Of a DNA stretch of 64,000 bases, positions 1 through 13,238 are shown in pieces. The stretch comes from Sipunculus nudus. Taxonomy: Eukaryota; Annelida; Sipuncula; Golfingiida; Sipunculidae. Position 1 is the first letter of the stretch, and each line of letters starts with the position of its first letter. Position numbers and translations under genes: made by a program. The stretch is from positions 49,736,019 through 49,800,018 of the forward strand of contig CM049306.1 of the NCBI GenBank assembly GCA_026874595.1, read 5' to 3'. The notes under the pieces were generated by a model. That model saw only the letters and a program-made list of their open reading frames with translations, was not told where the DNA came from and did not search any database.

Positions 1-186
1 CCCTATGCGTACACCATGCATGATGTCTATCCATGGTAGGATATATATGCGTGGTGAATTCTACATGATGCCATGCATATACATGTCATTTGTTTAAGTT
101 CATACATATAAGTATGATGTTTTATGATCAAACTCACTGCATGCTACATGTGATTCACTGGTGGCCTAGATATACTTATTTCATGT

Positions 187-193
<7 letters not shown>

Positions 194-251
<58 letters not shown>
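194..251. repeat. (AT)n microsatellite
   Basis: An almost perfect AT dinucleotide run of about 58 bases. Confidence 0.97.
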
Positions 252-255
<4 letters not shown>

Positions 256-846
256 AAGTAGTTTGGTGCGATATATATACCTATATCGACAAGGTTTTAG
301 CGCGGAATAACGCTTTTTTACCACGACCAAATTCTCAAATTATAGTGTAATCGATGATTTTTACAGTTAGAATTGGAGTTATTTTATATCCAGATAAGGA
401 TATCTTGCAATTAGTATTTGAATTATTTTTCCTGTTCCATGCATGCATCCTACATGCTTTGTATTCAGATGCATGTTGATGGTACAATTTGATAACGTTT
501 AATTTTTTATTCCCTTTGTCATAAACATTTTTTTTTGCACTGCAACCAACTTAGTGCAATTTTTGTATGTTATACTTATTAACTATAATATTCATGTATA
601 GTATTATATTACGGAGGAATAAAACAATTACATTACATCATTACATGAAATCATGGTGTTAAATTTGAAGGTTGAGGAGGATTCTTTTGCCTTGGGTAGG
701 GTGTATACGCTCTCTCTCTCTATTTATACCGAGTGTCATTTTAATACATTGTCAACGTTATAATTTGACACCGCGGACTGACAATCAGTGAAATGACCCT
801 TTCTTACACACAAGCACTTAAATGTACATATGTGAGTATATGTGTG

Positions 847-849
<3 letters not shown>

Positions 850-940
<91 letters not shown>
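850..940. repeat. (GA)n microsatellite
   Basis: About 90 bases of GA with a single interruption near 921, followed by a G-rich purine tract to 967. The ER/SL repeat peptides encoded in it are artefacts. Confidence 0.97.
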
Positions 941-941
<1 letters not shown>

Positions 942-1667
942 AGGAGGGAGGGGGAAAGGGGGGGGAAGGTTATTATGTTTTCTGTATCAAATGATAATTT
1001 TGAATTCTGCAAGACCAAATGATTATTTTGAATCTGCAAGGACACACGAGAAGCTCAAGCTCTGCACATCACAAATTCCAAATCATACATGAGATAAAAA
1101 AAATGTATAAAACTGCAATCATCGGAAGTAAATATAAAGGGATTTTTAAATTAAATAAAGTGTACCACAGTGAGCATATTTGTTTTGTACATCAGTGCTA
1201 TGTAGGTGCATAAATCAAACTTCATGTGTTTACTACAATGTATTGTCATATACGTAATTACAGTTTATATTAGTTTACCATGCGGGGACCGCTGGACTGC
1301 CAACATGTGACAAGCCCCGATACATGAAACAGAAGACGGTTAACTCGTACGTTATTTATTCTCGACATGTCCTTGTACCCATGATATTTATAAAAGAGCC
1401 ATTACCCCGATGGCCCGACTTATTTTCCATGTTCAATCGTATCGAAAATGAAGTTCCGATTGTTTTTCCGGGTATGCATGCACACGTGACCACAGTAGCG
1501 CAGTCAATCGTATGGGCGTATGGTCGAACCGTCAGGTGACGCAAAATTACTTCCCCATACACATGAACATAACGTACTCTACGTGATTACTTTTATTTAT
1601 GTATGTGCCAATAGCATGGATGTGCCTATATATAAGATATATAAGATTCAATATATCTGTACCCGTG

Positions 1668-1672
<5 letters not shown>

Positions 1673-1724
<52 letters not shown>
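1673..1724. repeat. (AT)n microsatellite
   Basis: A perfect AT run of about 52 bases. Confidence 0.97.
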
Positions 1725-1726
<2 letters not shown>

Positions 1727-3789
1727 AGAGTAATTATATTTTTTGAGTGTTTGTGTATATATATACATATATATAAATGGTAGCTTATATAAATATACCT
1801 AAATACATATATACTGACCTAGGGTTTTTTGGATTGTGTTTGTGATTTATTTACTTATATGTATGACATCAGTGTATAGCTAGTAGGACTGATTAAGGAC
1901 TAATATTAAGTAGGACTGATAAAGGACTATGCATGATTAAGGTACTTAATATAATCTATCTTTGAACCCTCGAGAACTGAAATGTATACATAGGCATGCC
2001 GATGCATAAACATTTTTATACATTTAAAATAAATTAAACAAATTTGCAGTTGCATATTACTTTATTATAATTGCAACATGAATTTAATTATTAAAATGTC
2101 CGAAAGTGCATGCCCATGCAGGACAGAATCTGTCAATTACTAATATATAGTAAGATAATAAAACTTATGTTCTCAGAGTTCTTATTATACATATTTTTAT
2201 AGCCGAAAATGAATTATCAAGAATTTTAAGATCAACGCAAAATTATGTTACATTTCTGTTGAAACTACATAAAACGTTGAGAATAAATTGATACCGGTCT
2301 CGGATTGAAGCTTACATGATGTAATTGTGAAGAAAACCAGATATGTGGCATGCGTACGCACGCGCAGTGGGTCTCTAATGACCCGTCCGTCTGTATCTCT
2401 CGACCCCATCCCGTCCACTTGGAAATTAACACAGCACAGGTTTTACTGTCAGAAGTGTCATGGCGCACGCAGACGTGCATTATCACCGCTAAGAAGTCAA
2501 CTAATGATAGGGGTTCTATCAACATCATGTCACGTCGCTCCCAGAGCGTCTGTCCACCCAGGGGTCACCCTGAAAGGTCACCCATGGAGGGACTGGTGGC
2601 TTACTTGGCCGGGGTTTACGTATAATCACTTTGGGTCACTTCTGGCTGACCACTGGGGTTACATAGCAGTTGTTGCTTGCTTGGCTTTGGGCCGGCTAAA
2701 GTTTGTTATTATAATTAAATAAGACAGATTCGGGTTACAGCGCAAGTTTTCTCTTTCTTACTGGTTAGCTTCTAAACTCGACCGCAAGCAGGTCTGTTTC
2801 ACCCCACTTCATCAACCGCCCCCCCCCATTTATCAGTTTTAAGTACTGATCTAATGATCACACTTTATTTTTTTTACATTTTGTGTGGCTCATGCAGGCA
2901 CCTACATTGAGACAACTGGTCACAACCAGGTCATTTTAAGTCACTCAAAGGGCTTGATAACTCACTGATACACTTACCTCTGAACATTATATTAATATGA
3001 CTTTTTAATATTAACTATCCTTTTAAATGACTTTGGAATTTATTTTTTACTACTGATTTGATTTTGAAAAAAAAACCGCCTAGATGAACCAGCTGAATGC
3101 TGGAAGTTTGCATATTTTAAATTCTGTAGTGTAAGGTAAGTTTATGCATATTCATTGTGTATTTGTGTATTTACAATATAATGTGTTATTACAGTTTATC
3201 GTTGTGAGTCTGGTACCTGTATCATATATGGGGTATTCCTGTATGCTCCTGTAGCTACACTGCAAGGAAAGCAGAGGGCAGGGTAGATGTTTAAGCCCAT
3301 AATATTTGTTGTAAACACAATGACATCAAACAATGACGTCAGACACTTTACCCTTCCAAGACTGAACGGTTCAGCCATGCACTGTTGACGTCATGCCGCC
3401 ACACACTTTCCCATTAAGAAAACAACATTTAAGGTTGAATTTAAGGATATTCAGGATGTAAGCTGAAACGGTTAATTCCTGTTTCTCAAGATCAATCATT
3501 TGAAAACCGAGTGTAAACATTTCATAACCAAGAAACAGTATATTTTCTTATAATTTAACCACCAAAATGTCTCCCTCAATCCTTTAAAATATCAAATTAA
3601 TGTAAACGTATAATAACCAAATACAATATCTTTATTTTATCTTTTAACCCCAAAATCTCTTTCAATCAGACATTCAATGAATAAGTTCTTTATAAAGCAC
3701 TCATGCAGAGAATAAAGCTAGGTTATACATGTACGCTTAATACAGGCGCAAATGTTACATATCGAAAACATTAATTTATATGTAACAAG

Positions 3790-3843
3790 GGATATATATA
3801 TATATATATATAAATATATATGTGTGTGTGTGTTTGTGTGAGT
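3790..3843. repeat. Compound (AT)n-(GT)n microsatellite
   Basis: An AT run passes directly into a GT run. Confidence 0.9.
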
Positions 3844-4488
3844 GTTATTATCCATCTAAAGATATAATGTGAAATAACAATATACAAAAATAAGATGTAT
3901 GACTATATTAATCATAAGATAAGGATTAAACCAATTCGTTCTTGTAATATTTAGAACGTTGATGAAAAACATACTATAAACCTTCCGCGTGATTACAGAT
4001 TCCAGGAAGCTAAGATGAGGAAATGAGTGACGACATTCAAGATGTATATGTGAGTATATAACATGCATGAATCTATGGCTAAAAGCAATTCTATCTGGTG
4101 CAAACAGATTAATAAGAGGGAACTTCCGAAAGTTAAAATATCCTGTTGTTCTGAAGCATGTATTGGCTCTCCAGCCTTATAATATGCAAAATGTGGATGG
4201 CCATTCATGAGATAGCGATCACCAAAGCTTTTCTATAACGGGACTGTTAGTAAGAATTAAAAAAAACGAAGGGTATGCACTTTAACCTTGAGAATCCATT
4301 ATTATATATTTCAGTTTTTTATGTTTGACTATGGATTGTAGCAGTATTATTAATGGATTGTATACATCAAGGGTTTCTCAGTTATTTTGCTTGTTGGCTC
4401 GAAGACTATTCTGATATAACTAAATATGCAGATTCCTTTATTCTGTCTGTGTTTCGGCTCCCCTGGCTATATTATGTGTCTCTCTGTC

Positions 4489-4496
4489 TATATATA

Positions 4497-4529
<33 letters not shown>

Positions 4530-4530
4530 A

Positions 4531-4590
<60 letters not shown>

Positions 4591-4783
4591 GTCTCTGTCT
4601 ATCTCCCTCTTTATCTGTCTTTTCGTCTTTCTCTGTCTCTCTGAAGCCGTCTCGTTCTCTCTCTCTCTTTCTCTCTGTTTGTGTGTCTCTCTCTATCTCA
4701 GTTACTGCATGTCTTTCTGTTAGTCTGTCCTGTCTCGTTCTCTCACGCTCTCTCTCTCTCTCGCTCTCTCTCGCTCTGGCTCT

Positions 4784-4833
<50 letters not shown>

Positions 4834-4927
4834 TATAGTCTGTCTGTGTCTGACTTTCTGTCCGTCTGTCTCTCTCTTTCTGCCTGACTTTTTCTGCCTT
4901 TCGCTCTGTCTGTCTGTCTGTCTGTCT

Positions 4928-5012
<85 letters not shown>
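4489..5012. repeat. Compound (TGTC)n / (TC)n pyrimidine array
   Basis: About 520 bases almost wholly of T and C on the plus strand. A TGTC tetranucleotide run (4498-4545) is followed by several TC runs separated by degenerate segments. The Ser/Leu-rich frames here (to 161 codons) are artefacts of the array. Such polypurine-polypyrimidine tracts can form triplex DNA, but nothing here shows that they do. Confidence 0.95.
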
Positions 5013-5013
<1 letters not shown>

Positions 5014-5415
5014 CTACATTATTATGCAGTCGATCGAGGGCGTCGGTGCATGATCACAAAAACGTCTGCCAAGTTCAAATCGAAGATATTTCAACCACAT
5101 CTCGCAGCTGTTAAGACACCAATTAATCAACTATTCTTAGTCTCAAGGCCATCCTTTTTTTATGAAACACGTCTCATGGATTTATTTAGTTATATTACGA
5201 CCAGTCAGCAATGCAGGTACTCAGCCAGACAGAAATATAATATATATATAGGTTGACACCAAGCCAGATAGACGCACGCGCTATATATATAAAAGCATAC
5301 AGATACACAGATAGACGGACACACAGACGGACAGATATAAGTTAAATACATAAAAGATAATCATTTTTTTTTATTTTAAAGTTTACTTTAAATACAATTT
5401 AAATGGCCACTGTTT

Positions 5416-5708
5416 AAGGCCAAAAAGGTATTTTTCTCAGGCAGCGCGCTTGCGTCAATTTTAACCCCCGCATAATTTTTTTTTATTTAGATATTTATCT
5501 TTTAAGAAGAAAAAAAAATACAATTTTGTAAGATTTCCTTTGTGATGTAGTGCTTTTACCTGTTTAGCAAAAAAAGATATGTTAATATCATGCTTCCCTG
5601 ATCATATGACATTTTTATCGAAACATACAAAAAAGGGGGTAAAAATAAAATAACAAATCCCCGCCCGCACTGAGTGCCTGAGAACCATACCTTTAGTTTT
5701 TTTGTCCT
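5416..5708. mobile_element. MITE family A, copy 1
   Basis: Bounded by inverted repeats whose best-preserved form, read inward from the right end, is AAAGGTATGGTTCTCAGGCA. The left end is degenerate. The interior matches copy 2 at 20004 in the same orientation: GCCCGC/CCCCGC patches near both ends, TAGTGCTTTTAC, TATCATGCTT, and ATTTT(A)TCGAAACATAC. About 293 bp with no coding capacity. Two copies sharing their full length and ends support mobility. Confidence 0.75.

Positions 5709-5715
<7 letters not shown>

Positions 5716-5757
<42 letters not shown>
5716..5757. repeat. (AT)n microsatellite
   Basis: An AT run of about 40 bases directly beside the right end of MITE A copy 1. Confidence 0.95.
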
Positions 5758-5759
<2 letters not shown>

Positions 5760-6651
5760 GTATATTTATTTTTTTCACCGTTAGATCCAATCATTCCATT
5801 CATGGGAAAAATCTGTTAGTCATACTTTTTTGTTCATTCGTTGGCTTTATAGGTCAATTGAACTGCAAGGCAAAGACGTCAGGAGTTAAAAAAGTCACGC
5901 TATACTATCGAGTAACCTCTTCATGTGATGTCAAGGTTTACAGCAGGCGGTCACGTGATATGTTGTTCTCCGGGAAATGTGCGTATGTAATTCCTTATGC
6001 CCTTTACATATTGTTTAGCGATAAAACATGTTAGGATATAAATAACATGCGCTATACATGGGAATCCCATACTATATTTAGTATGTGTTTATTAATTAAG
6101 TTTTACTGAAGTACCATGGTATATAGTCACATGAAAGCGCCATTTCATTTCTCAGTATATATAATATCACAGCTAGTATAATTTTTTTTCACAGGATCGA
6201 ATTTTGTACCTTATTTTTAATAAAATAACTTTTTAACCAGTGAACTTTCATATTCAACTTTAAAGTTTTTAATTAAAAGATTACATGATATTTTATATAC
6301 CTTAAAAGAATGTTTGAACATTTTAAAACTAAAACTCTAACCCAGCTGGTACTGCTATATATATAGAATATAAATATATATACATTATGTTTAATAATTA
6401 TTAAGAAATAAATCCAAGGAATTCAGCATCCTAGTTCTGAAATGCAGCTCTTTGTAGGAAGCATGCTCAGACTAATGCATAAAATATATATATACATGCA
6501 ATAGTACCTCCGAAATGCGGACACTGACGGGTCCGGACATTTCGCCCGCAATGAAGAAGTGTCCTTATTAATGTAGTGTAGGGAGGTTAAAGATTTCGGG
6601 ATGTACTTTCAAGGGATTGCCCATAAGTGCCCGTAAATATTAGGTGGGTAT

Positions 6652-6658
<7 letters not shown>

Positions 6659-6724
<66 letters not shown>
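6659..6724. repeat. (AT)n microsatellite
   Basis: A perfect AT run of about 65 bases. Two opposing YI-repeat frames here are artefacts. Confidence 0.97.
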
Positions 6725-6725
<1 letters not shown>

Positions 6726-7794
6726 TTGGAATACAATATTATACCAATAAATGAAAACCAATTTAAAGCATGCAGACCAGTGGTATTAGTGTTTAGTACG
6801 AAAGAACCACTGACGATCTCCAAGAATTTATATTACATTAAAGGTTAGGATCTCAATGTATATAAGATGACGTTAAAAACCGAAAGGCCTTGAATTTTTA
6901 ATAAAAATTTACAACACGCCTTAAAAAAACCACTAAAGAAAATTTGCATCGAAATTCATTATTTAAGCACAAGAAGCACATTGATGATACAGTGTAGCAA
7001 AATTTTCCTTCTTTTTTTGGCCCCCAAATTGAGCTTTTTACAAAACTTCAACTATGGCTTAATACCTTATGCTTTATATTGTATTAAACAAGGAAAGTAA
7101 CACACCCCATACATACAGATATATACAGAAACAAATATAAAGTCTGCTGATACGTTTCAGTCGTAAGCATTTTCAGGTTGTCTCATCGGGATGTAAATAA
7201 AGAAAAATCCACTTATATAATCATATCCTGAAACAAATTATATACAAGTTTCATTCTGTAGTTGAATATTCTATAAAAAAATCATTATTTACTATATTGC
7301 TGAATATTCCAGCGGGGTGGTGACCAGCTGTTTGTTATTTCTGAGTTCCGGATACACGCGTGGGTAACTGAAAGGCGAGTGCTGTTTGACGTCATAAGCA
7401 GTGTATGTATTTATACATAAACACATAAACATGTTTCCCTTCTCTGGGAATATGATCTTACTGTGTATTGTCGTTCCCACTGTATAACTGTAACTGTTAT
7501 ACTGAGAAGCTGCGAGAAGGAAACCATTCTTCGGCAACCCGGAGCAAGTTGCGGTTAGACATTGTCATTAATTATATGTAACGAAGTTTTGTTATATAAC
7601 TAATAAAACACCTCAACATATGATGCTACAATTGCATATCCTACAACTGGCGCTAAATACTACAATCTACAGTTAGTGATACTACTAATACTCTAGATTA
7701 CAATAACTACTAATGCTATATATACGCAATTTTACCAAATGCTACTGCTGCCCCTAACACTATCACTAGCTACTGTTAATTCTACTTCTTTACT

Positions 7795-7898
7795 ATTGTA
7801 CTACTACTACTTCTACTACTACTACTAAGTCTATAGCTTCTTCTACTTCTACTACTACTAACACTACTAATACTACTTTAACTACAGCATCTACTACA

Positions 7899-7935
<37 letters not shown>

Positions 7936-8308
7936 ATACTACTACTACTACTACTGCTACTACTACTACTACAAACTGCTACTACTAGTACTTCCACTAC
8001 AGCTTCTACTACTACAACAACTACTACTACTACTATTACTACCACTACTTCTACTACTACTAACACTACTAATACTACTTTAACTACAGCATCTACTACA
8101 ACTACTGCTACTACTACTCCTCCTACTACTACTACGACTACTACTACTACTACTACTACTTCTGCTGCTGCTACTACTACTACTACTTCTACTACTACTA
8201 CTACTACTACTTTACTTCTACTGCCTACTGCTACTACTACTCCTCCTACTACTACTACGACTACTACTGCTACTACTACTACTTCTACCAATATACAGTC
8301 TATAGCAT

Positions 8309-8342
<34 letters not shown>

Positions 8343-8445
8343 CACTACTACAGTTACTACCAATGCTTAGATTATTACTACCATTTGTACAGCAATAACA
8401 ACTACTACCACTACCATTACTACTACTACTGCTACTACAGTTTTT

Positions 8446-8478
<33 letters not shown>

Positions 8479-8520
8479 GATTATTACTTCTACTTCTACT
8501 ACTACTACTACCACTACCGA
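7795..8520. repeat. Imperfect (ACT)n trinucleotide array
   Basis: About 725 bases of ACT/TAC triplets with point changes to TCT, GCT and CCT. An internal direct duplication is visible: 7842-7900 and 8040-8100 both carry a motif of CTAACACTACTAATAC followed by TTTAACTACAGCATC. A second repeat (CTCCTCCTACTACTACTACGA) occurs near 8116 and 8239. The frames encode poly-Val or poly-Ser and are not genes. Confidence 0.95.
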
Positions 8521-10647
8521 CAGCTACAAATATTATCTACCACTGCCACTATATACGCTAATAAGTACCATTATAACTGCATGCTACCACAGTTACGATC
8601 AGTTTGCCCTAAATGTGTGTATATGTATGGTTGTGTTTGTGTGTGAGTGTGTGTATTAATTTGACTCTTGGTTAAACAGTCCCTGGATAGACCTGCTTAT
8701 AATCTGATCTCCAGGTGAAAGTGCTTGTGTCGCAACATTATACTACTAAGCCTAATAACAAGAGTACATTTACCATTTAATGCTATTATACTGAACAACT
8801 AAAGCCCAGAAAATTACTTGTCCTAACGTATTTTACAAGCAAGTATGTATAACAATCAAATATGTAAGAGTGTCATGACCCCGCTGAGAGGTCAAAGTTG
8901 AAGCACTCTCCAGGTCAAAGCGCTGTCTCACATAGAGAGATGGTTGCCTCGCCTGGCTCAATCAGAAACCAAATAAAGTATAGTCCATCAATACAGTATA
9001 TATGCAGTTAACTTTGAAATCAGGCTTAAACCCATGTGCGTGTATTACAAATTGTAAATATGCGGGAACAATCGCTCATATGATATTACCGTGTAAAGAG
9101 TGCGAGTCCGGAGGGACTGGGGAACTGAGGATTTCTGGGGAAACGACTTCCGTAAAGCATCTTTTTAGAGAAGGCCTCCCAGATCCACTGTTCCTCTCAT
9201 AACTTGTCAATTACCAGTTCATCCATATATACGCATATTCGTGGATTAAAAATTTTGTTTCACGTATAAACGTATATGCGTATATAAAGCGCGCTTAGGT
9301 TTTTTAAAGTCCTAGGTGTCGCTGGTGAAACAAAAGTCATCTAGCCGAGACGTACCATTAAAATGCTTTCATGTATGGGTACAAACTTTAACTATGGAAA
9401 TGACAACAATAAATCATTATAAATCAGTCTGTGTGGTATTATCGTTGGTTATGAATTTACTTCATCCCTGAAACTAGTATATGACCCAGCTGTACTCACA
9501 TATATGTCATGTAGAAAGTGGGGGCCCTATATATTTTGAATTCACATTAGTATTACCCCTTCAACCAACTTAACAAGCGTATTTTAGGAGTTAGTTCGTA
9601 TTCTAGATGTATTCTAACCTCTCAGTGTATTACTTCATGTTTGCCGTTCACTCAAATATTGATTGAAATTAAAGAGCATGTACTCTGTCTCAAGTGATGT
9701 AGAGAGAAACAGAAACACCGTGTCTGAGCGACAGCTTTACAATCGACCCCTGGTGACACCACAGCGCCCCCTGGTGTGACTCTACAGGTACTTATGTTCA
9801 CACTTCAGTCAAGTACCACTGCACGTTACACTGCAGGGACTTGGAATTATCTTCTGTAGCTTAAGTGTTTTTTTCGAGTGTTTGACGTATGATAATTTTC
9901 TATAATTGGGTCATTTTTTTCTACAGAACGTGTACATTTATGTTTCTTTGGAAAAAAAGCATAAAGCTATCGAAGGCCTCCAAACGAGCCAATTAAGCAA
10001 AGTGCATAGCATTTGTTATTGTATACTTATATAAGTATTTGTACAATCCATGTAGAATAAATAAAGAATGTTTACAAAGAATATTTAAAATTACCTTTGA
10101 GAATGTTTAGTCTAATTCTGATTCTTATAATACACGTATTGAAAAAAAAAATGAAAGCAAAACAAATTGATTAAATGAAGAAAAGTGAAATCGTGTCCTA
10201 TGTAATGTCACCTCCGCCTTTTGGAGAAGCTGCAATTATTTGAATTTTGATACATGTTTTTAAACCCCATATTAAGATAGATAATTTTATTTTGTAATAA
10301 TGATATACCACAGCAAAATACGGAGGATTCATATACCATTCGTTGGCGTTTAAGAAAATTTCTTTGTCACTACAGTGTTTTAATAAGGTAGAAATCATTA
10401 ATAAACGATCCCCAAATCTAATAATTTTTCCTCAGTAGGGACAGGAAACCTTTGCAATTGAAACATAAATTTAATGATCTGCAGGGTTTGCAGTAATATG
10501 ACTGAACTGATTCTAGTAATCCCCATAAGTAGGCTGTCTTTAACTACTGTCCTTGTTCTTACTGTTCTTACTGATTAAAAAAAAAAGTGTTATATATACA
10601 TATTCAAGTGGTATGATTAAGGCAATTAATGCGACAGATGTGTTAGA

Positions 10648-10703
<56 letters not shown>

Positions 10704-13238
10704 ATATATATATATTGAATCCAGCAAGCTATTTTTGTTTATTATTTTTATACAAAAGTCCATAACACCACTGACAGCAAGTTTTTTGCCTAAGGCTAAT
10801 TATAATTTAACTGATTTCTATATGATTAAGGGTGGTATAATAATGATCACGTGTCACACAACGACATCCAGTTATACCGATCGATATATGGTTGTTTCTT
10901 CATCATGGAGTCGGACATTTTGTAAACTTTAGTCTCGTTTAACCTGCATGATTTAATAATGATGTATGTGGAGCCCGGTGGAGGGGGAAAGGGGGGGGGG
11001 GGGGTGTTCCATATCTTGCCCTGGTTCGTATCGATCCCTCTGTCAATTTATTTCTGTCTCACACAAAAGCGATCAATAAATCCATATCTCTTTCAAGCTC
11101 TGCAGTGAACTTTGTATATACAATGTCTGGTCCTGGGGTTTCTTTTGACAGCCTCACCCTCGTCAGTTATATACAAGGATTGATGAGATTGTCATAATGA
11201 ATCAATACTTCTACACGGTCATAAAAGTAACTTAATAAAAAATACAACGCTTATAAATACGAGAGCTTGCTTAATACAAACACATGCACAAAGACCGGCA
11301 TTTAGTGTTTATTATCATACTATGATAAATACAAATTGGTAATCACGATTATCACTGATTTTCATTGGTTAGGGTTATGATTAAGCTCTTTAGTAAATAT
11401 CAGTAAAACTAATCAATAAACTAAGTATATGCCGTACTTTTATCTGAAAGACGGTCAGATAAAAGAATATAAATACATGCCTCTGATTTAGTGCATCAAT
11501 AACATCAAATTCATCTGCAATACAGTATTTATTAGTTTCAGTATGAACAACAAATGATTAAAATAGATAACAAAGCTATAGTGAACAGTGAATTACTTGT
11601 TTGACTCGTATACATGTGAAAGAAATAAGCAGCCATGTCTCTGACGTATGGATATCATTACACATGGAAATCGGTGCTCCTGCATGTATATAAAGTAGAC
11701 AAACACACACTTGCACACACATATACTCTGTCCACCACAACAAATATTTCCATGCAAAGACCACTTTTTTCTATTAACCAGTTGGTGCCCACTGAAATTT
11801 GGAGATTATCCTTTCCTAAACACAACCTGAGTATTAGACTTATATTGAAGAGGTTCTTAAAGCAAGAAATGAGATTAAAAACCCCATGACAAAAACCAAC
11901 ATTTAAATTTTTACAACCGTCAGCTTCTTCTGGAGCTTGCTGCCACGTGCATGACATCATGCCTTTAATCGACTGCCAAAACACTTTGATATAGCTACAT
12001 TTAAAAAAATTTTTTTTGACAATACCCAGACAATCCGCAACTTTTAATTTAGTTGTTTGAGCATGTGACAAGGGACCTTGACCTCCATCGATGAGGTTGA
12101 GATATTTTTTTTAATCGATCGGTTTCTCATACATTGAATTTATTGCATTCCTATTATATTTTACGAGATGTGTAATTGTTGGTTTCAATCAAGGTCGTTA
12201 ATTAGTCAATACCTCATTCCTTCATTGCAAATCCATTTATGCACCCCGACATCGTTTATTCGCCCTGCAAGGATGTGACGATGATATAGTGTCCATGCAT
12301 CATGCATGCATGGTTGTATATGGACAGAATATGCACGGGCACCTTACGGTGTCATATTTTAAAATGCGCAAAAAAAAAAATAAATAAATAAAAAAAATAA
12401 CAAATATAATCAACCTGACTGTGTCACCATGCAATCTGTCTCATCCTCCTGTTATAGGGATTTTGTTTCACTGTAAAATGTCTTGTATAAAAAGGCAGTG
12501 ATGCTGCCGACATTTATTTTAATTACAATAGGGTAATAAAATGTCTATATCTTTCACAATATTAGATTTAAGAAATCAAATTAATAATAAAAAATATAAT
12601 ATTACAATCTATGCGGAACAGCATTTCAAACCCATTTTTGGCAGTCAAGGTGTAAAGTAATAATAGCCATATTTGACGGCCGCTGATTGGATGATCTCCT
12701 GTAAACACTATAAATATGTAAACAAGCCCAAAAACAACTATGGTAGGGTTGGGCCTACCTACGAATAAACATTCGATCTAAAATATTATAGAAAGGGATA
12801 AAAAAGAAGTAATCTTCTAATTTAATCAGCCTGTGACTGATATCATATTTGGTTCTCAAAACCCAAAGGAAATGTCCGTGAAACCGCAATAAAATATAAA
12901 AAAAAATATAAGCTGTTGAAAAACTCGTATAGTAGAAGGTCGGTTGAAAAACGTATATAGAAGGACGTTCGATCGTATTGTTTATGTATAAAAAGGAACT
13001 CGGGCATTGAATATCGACTTTCTGTCTTCCACTTGACATAATATAAGATGTAAACAAGTATAAGTTGAGGGAATGCCAAACAGTCATCACAATTAGATCC
13101 CGACCATGCCCCGTCCACGTGCTCGAGACATTTAATTATAGGGAACAAGTCCATTCAACATGTAAAGATAATCCGGTAATACTGAAATCAATATATAAAT
13201 GTATACAAACTTCATTGTATAATGACATAACAGTCAAT
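8521..13238. other. Gene-free AT-rich DNA
   Basis: No recognisable exon or RNA gene on either strand. Short open frames (66-137 codons) have no family resemblance. A poly-G run lies at 10991-11003. Nothing else structured was seen apart from the (AT)n array. Confidence 0.55.
10649..10715. repeat. (AT)n microsatellite
   Basis: An AT run of about 66 bases, perfect to 10697 and then imperfect. Confidence 0.95.

Larger units (their letters stand above)
1..7794. other. Gene-free AT-rich DNA with microsatellites
   Basis: No exon or protein family is recognisable on either strand. The longest open frames run through (AT)n, (GA)n and (CT)n arrays and encode YI, ER or SL repeats, which is artefact. 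The stretch 2260-2720 is less AT-rich and has an uninterrupted 131-codon frame with no recognisable motif. The listed arrays and one MITE (5416-5708) account for the visible structure. Confidence 0.6.

Noticed and set aside
793-1092. ER-repeat frame and its antisense SL-repeat frame
   Set aside because: Product of the (GA)n microsatellite.
4353-4887. Ser/Leu-rich frames up to 161 codons on the plus strand
   Set aside because: Produced by the TGTC/TC array. No non-repeat protein sequence and no splice context.
6505-6595. Short imperfect inverted pair ACCTCCGAAATGCGGACACT / AGTGTCC...GGAGGT
   Set aside because: Only about 90 bp, with poor arm matching and no second copy in the window. Not enough to call an element.
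7878-8514. Long minus-strand frames encoding poly-Val and poly-Ser
   Set aside because: They are direct translations of the (ACT)n array, open only because the repeat has no stop in those frames.
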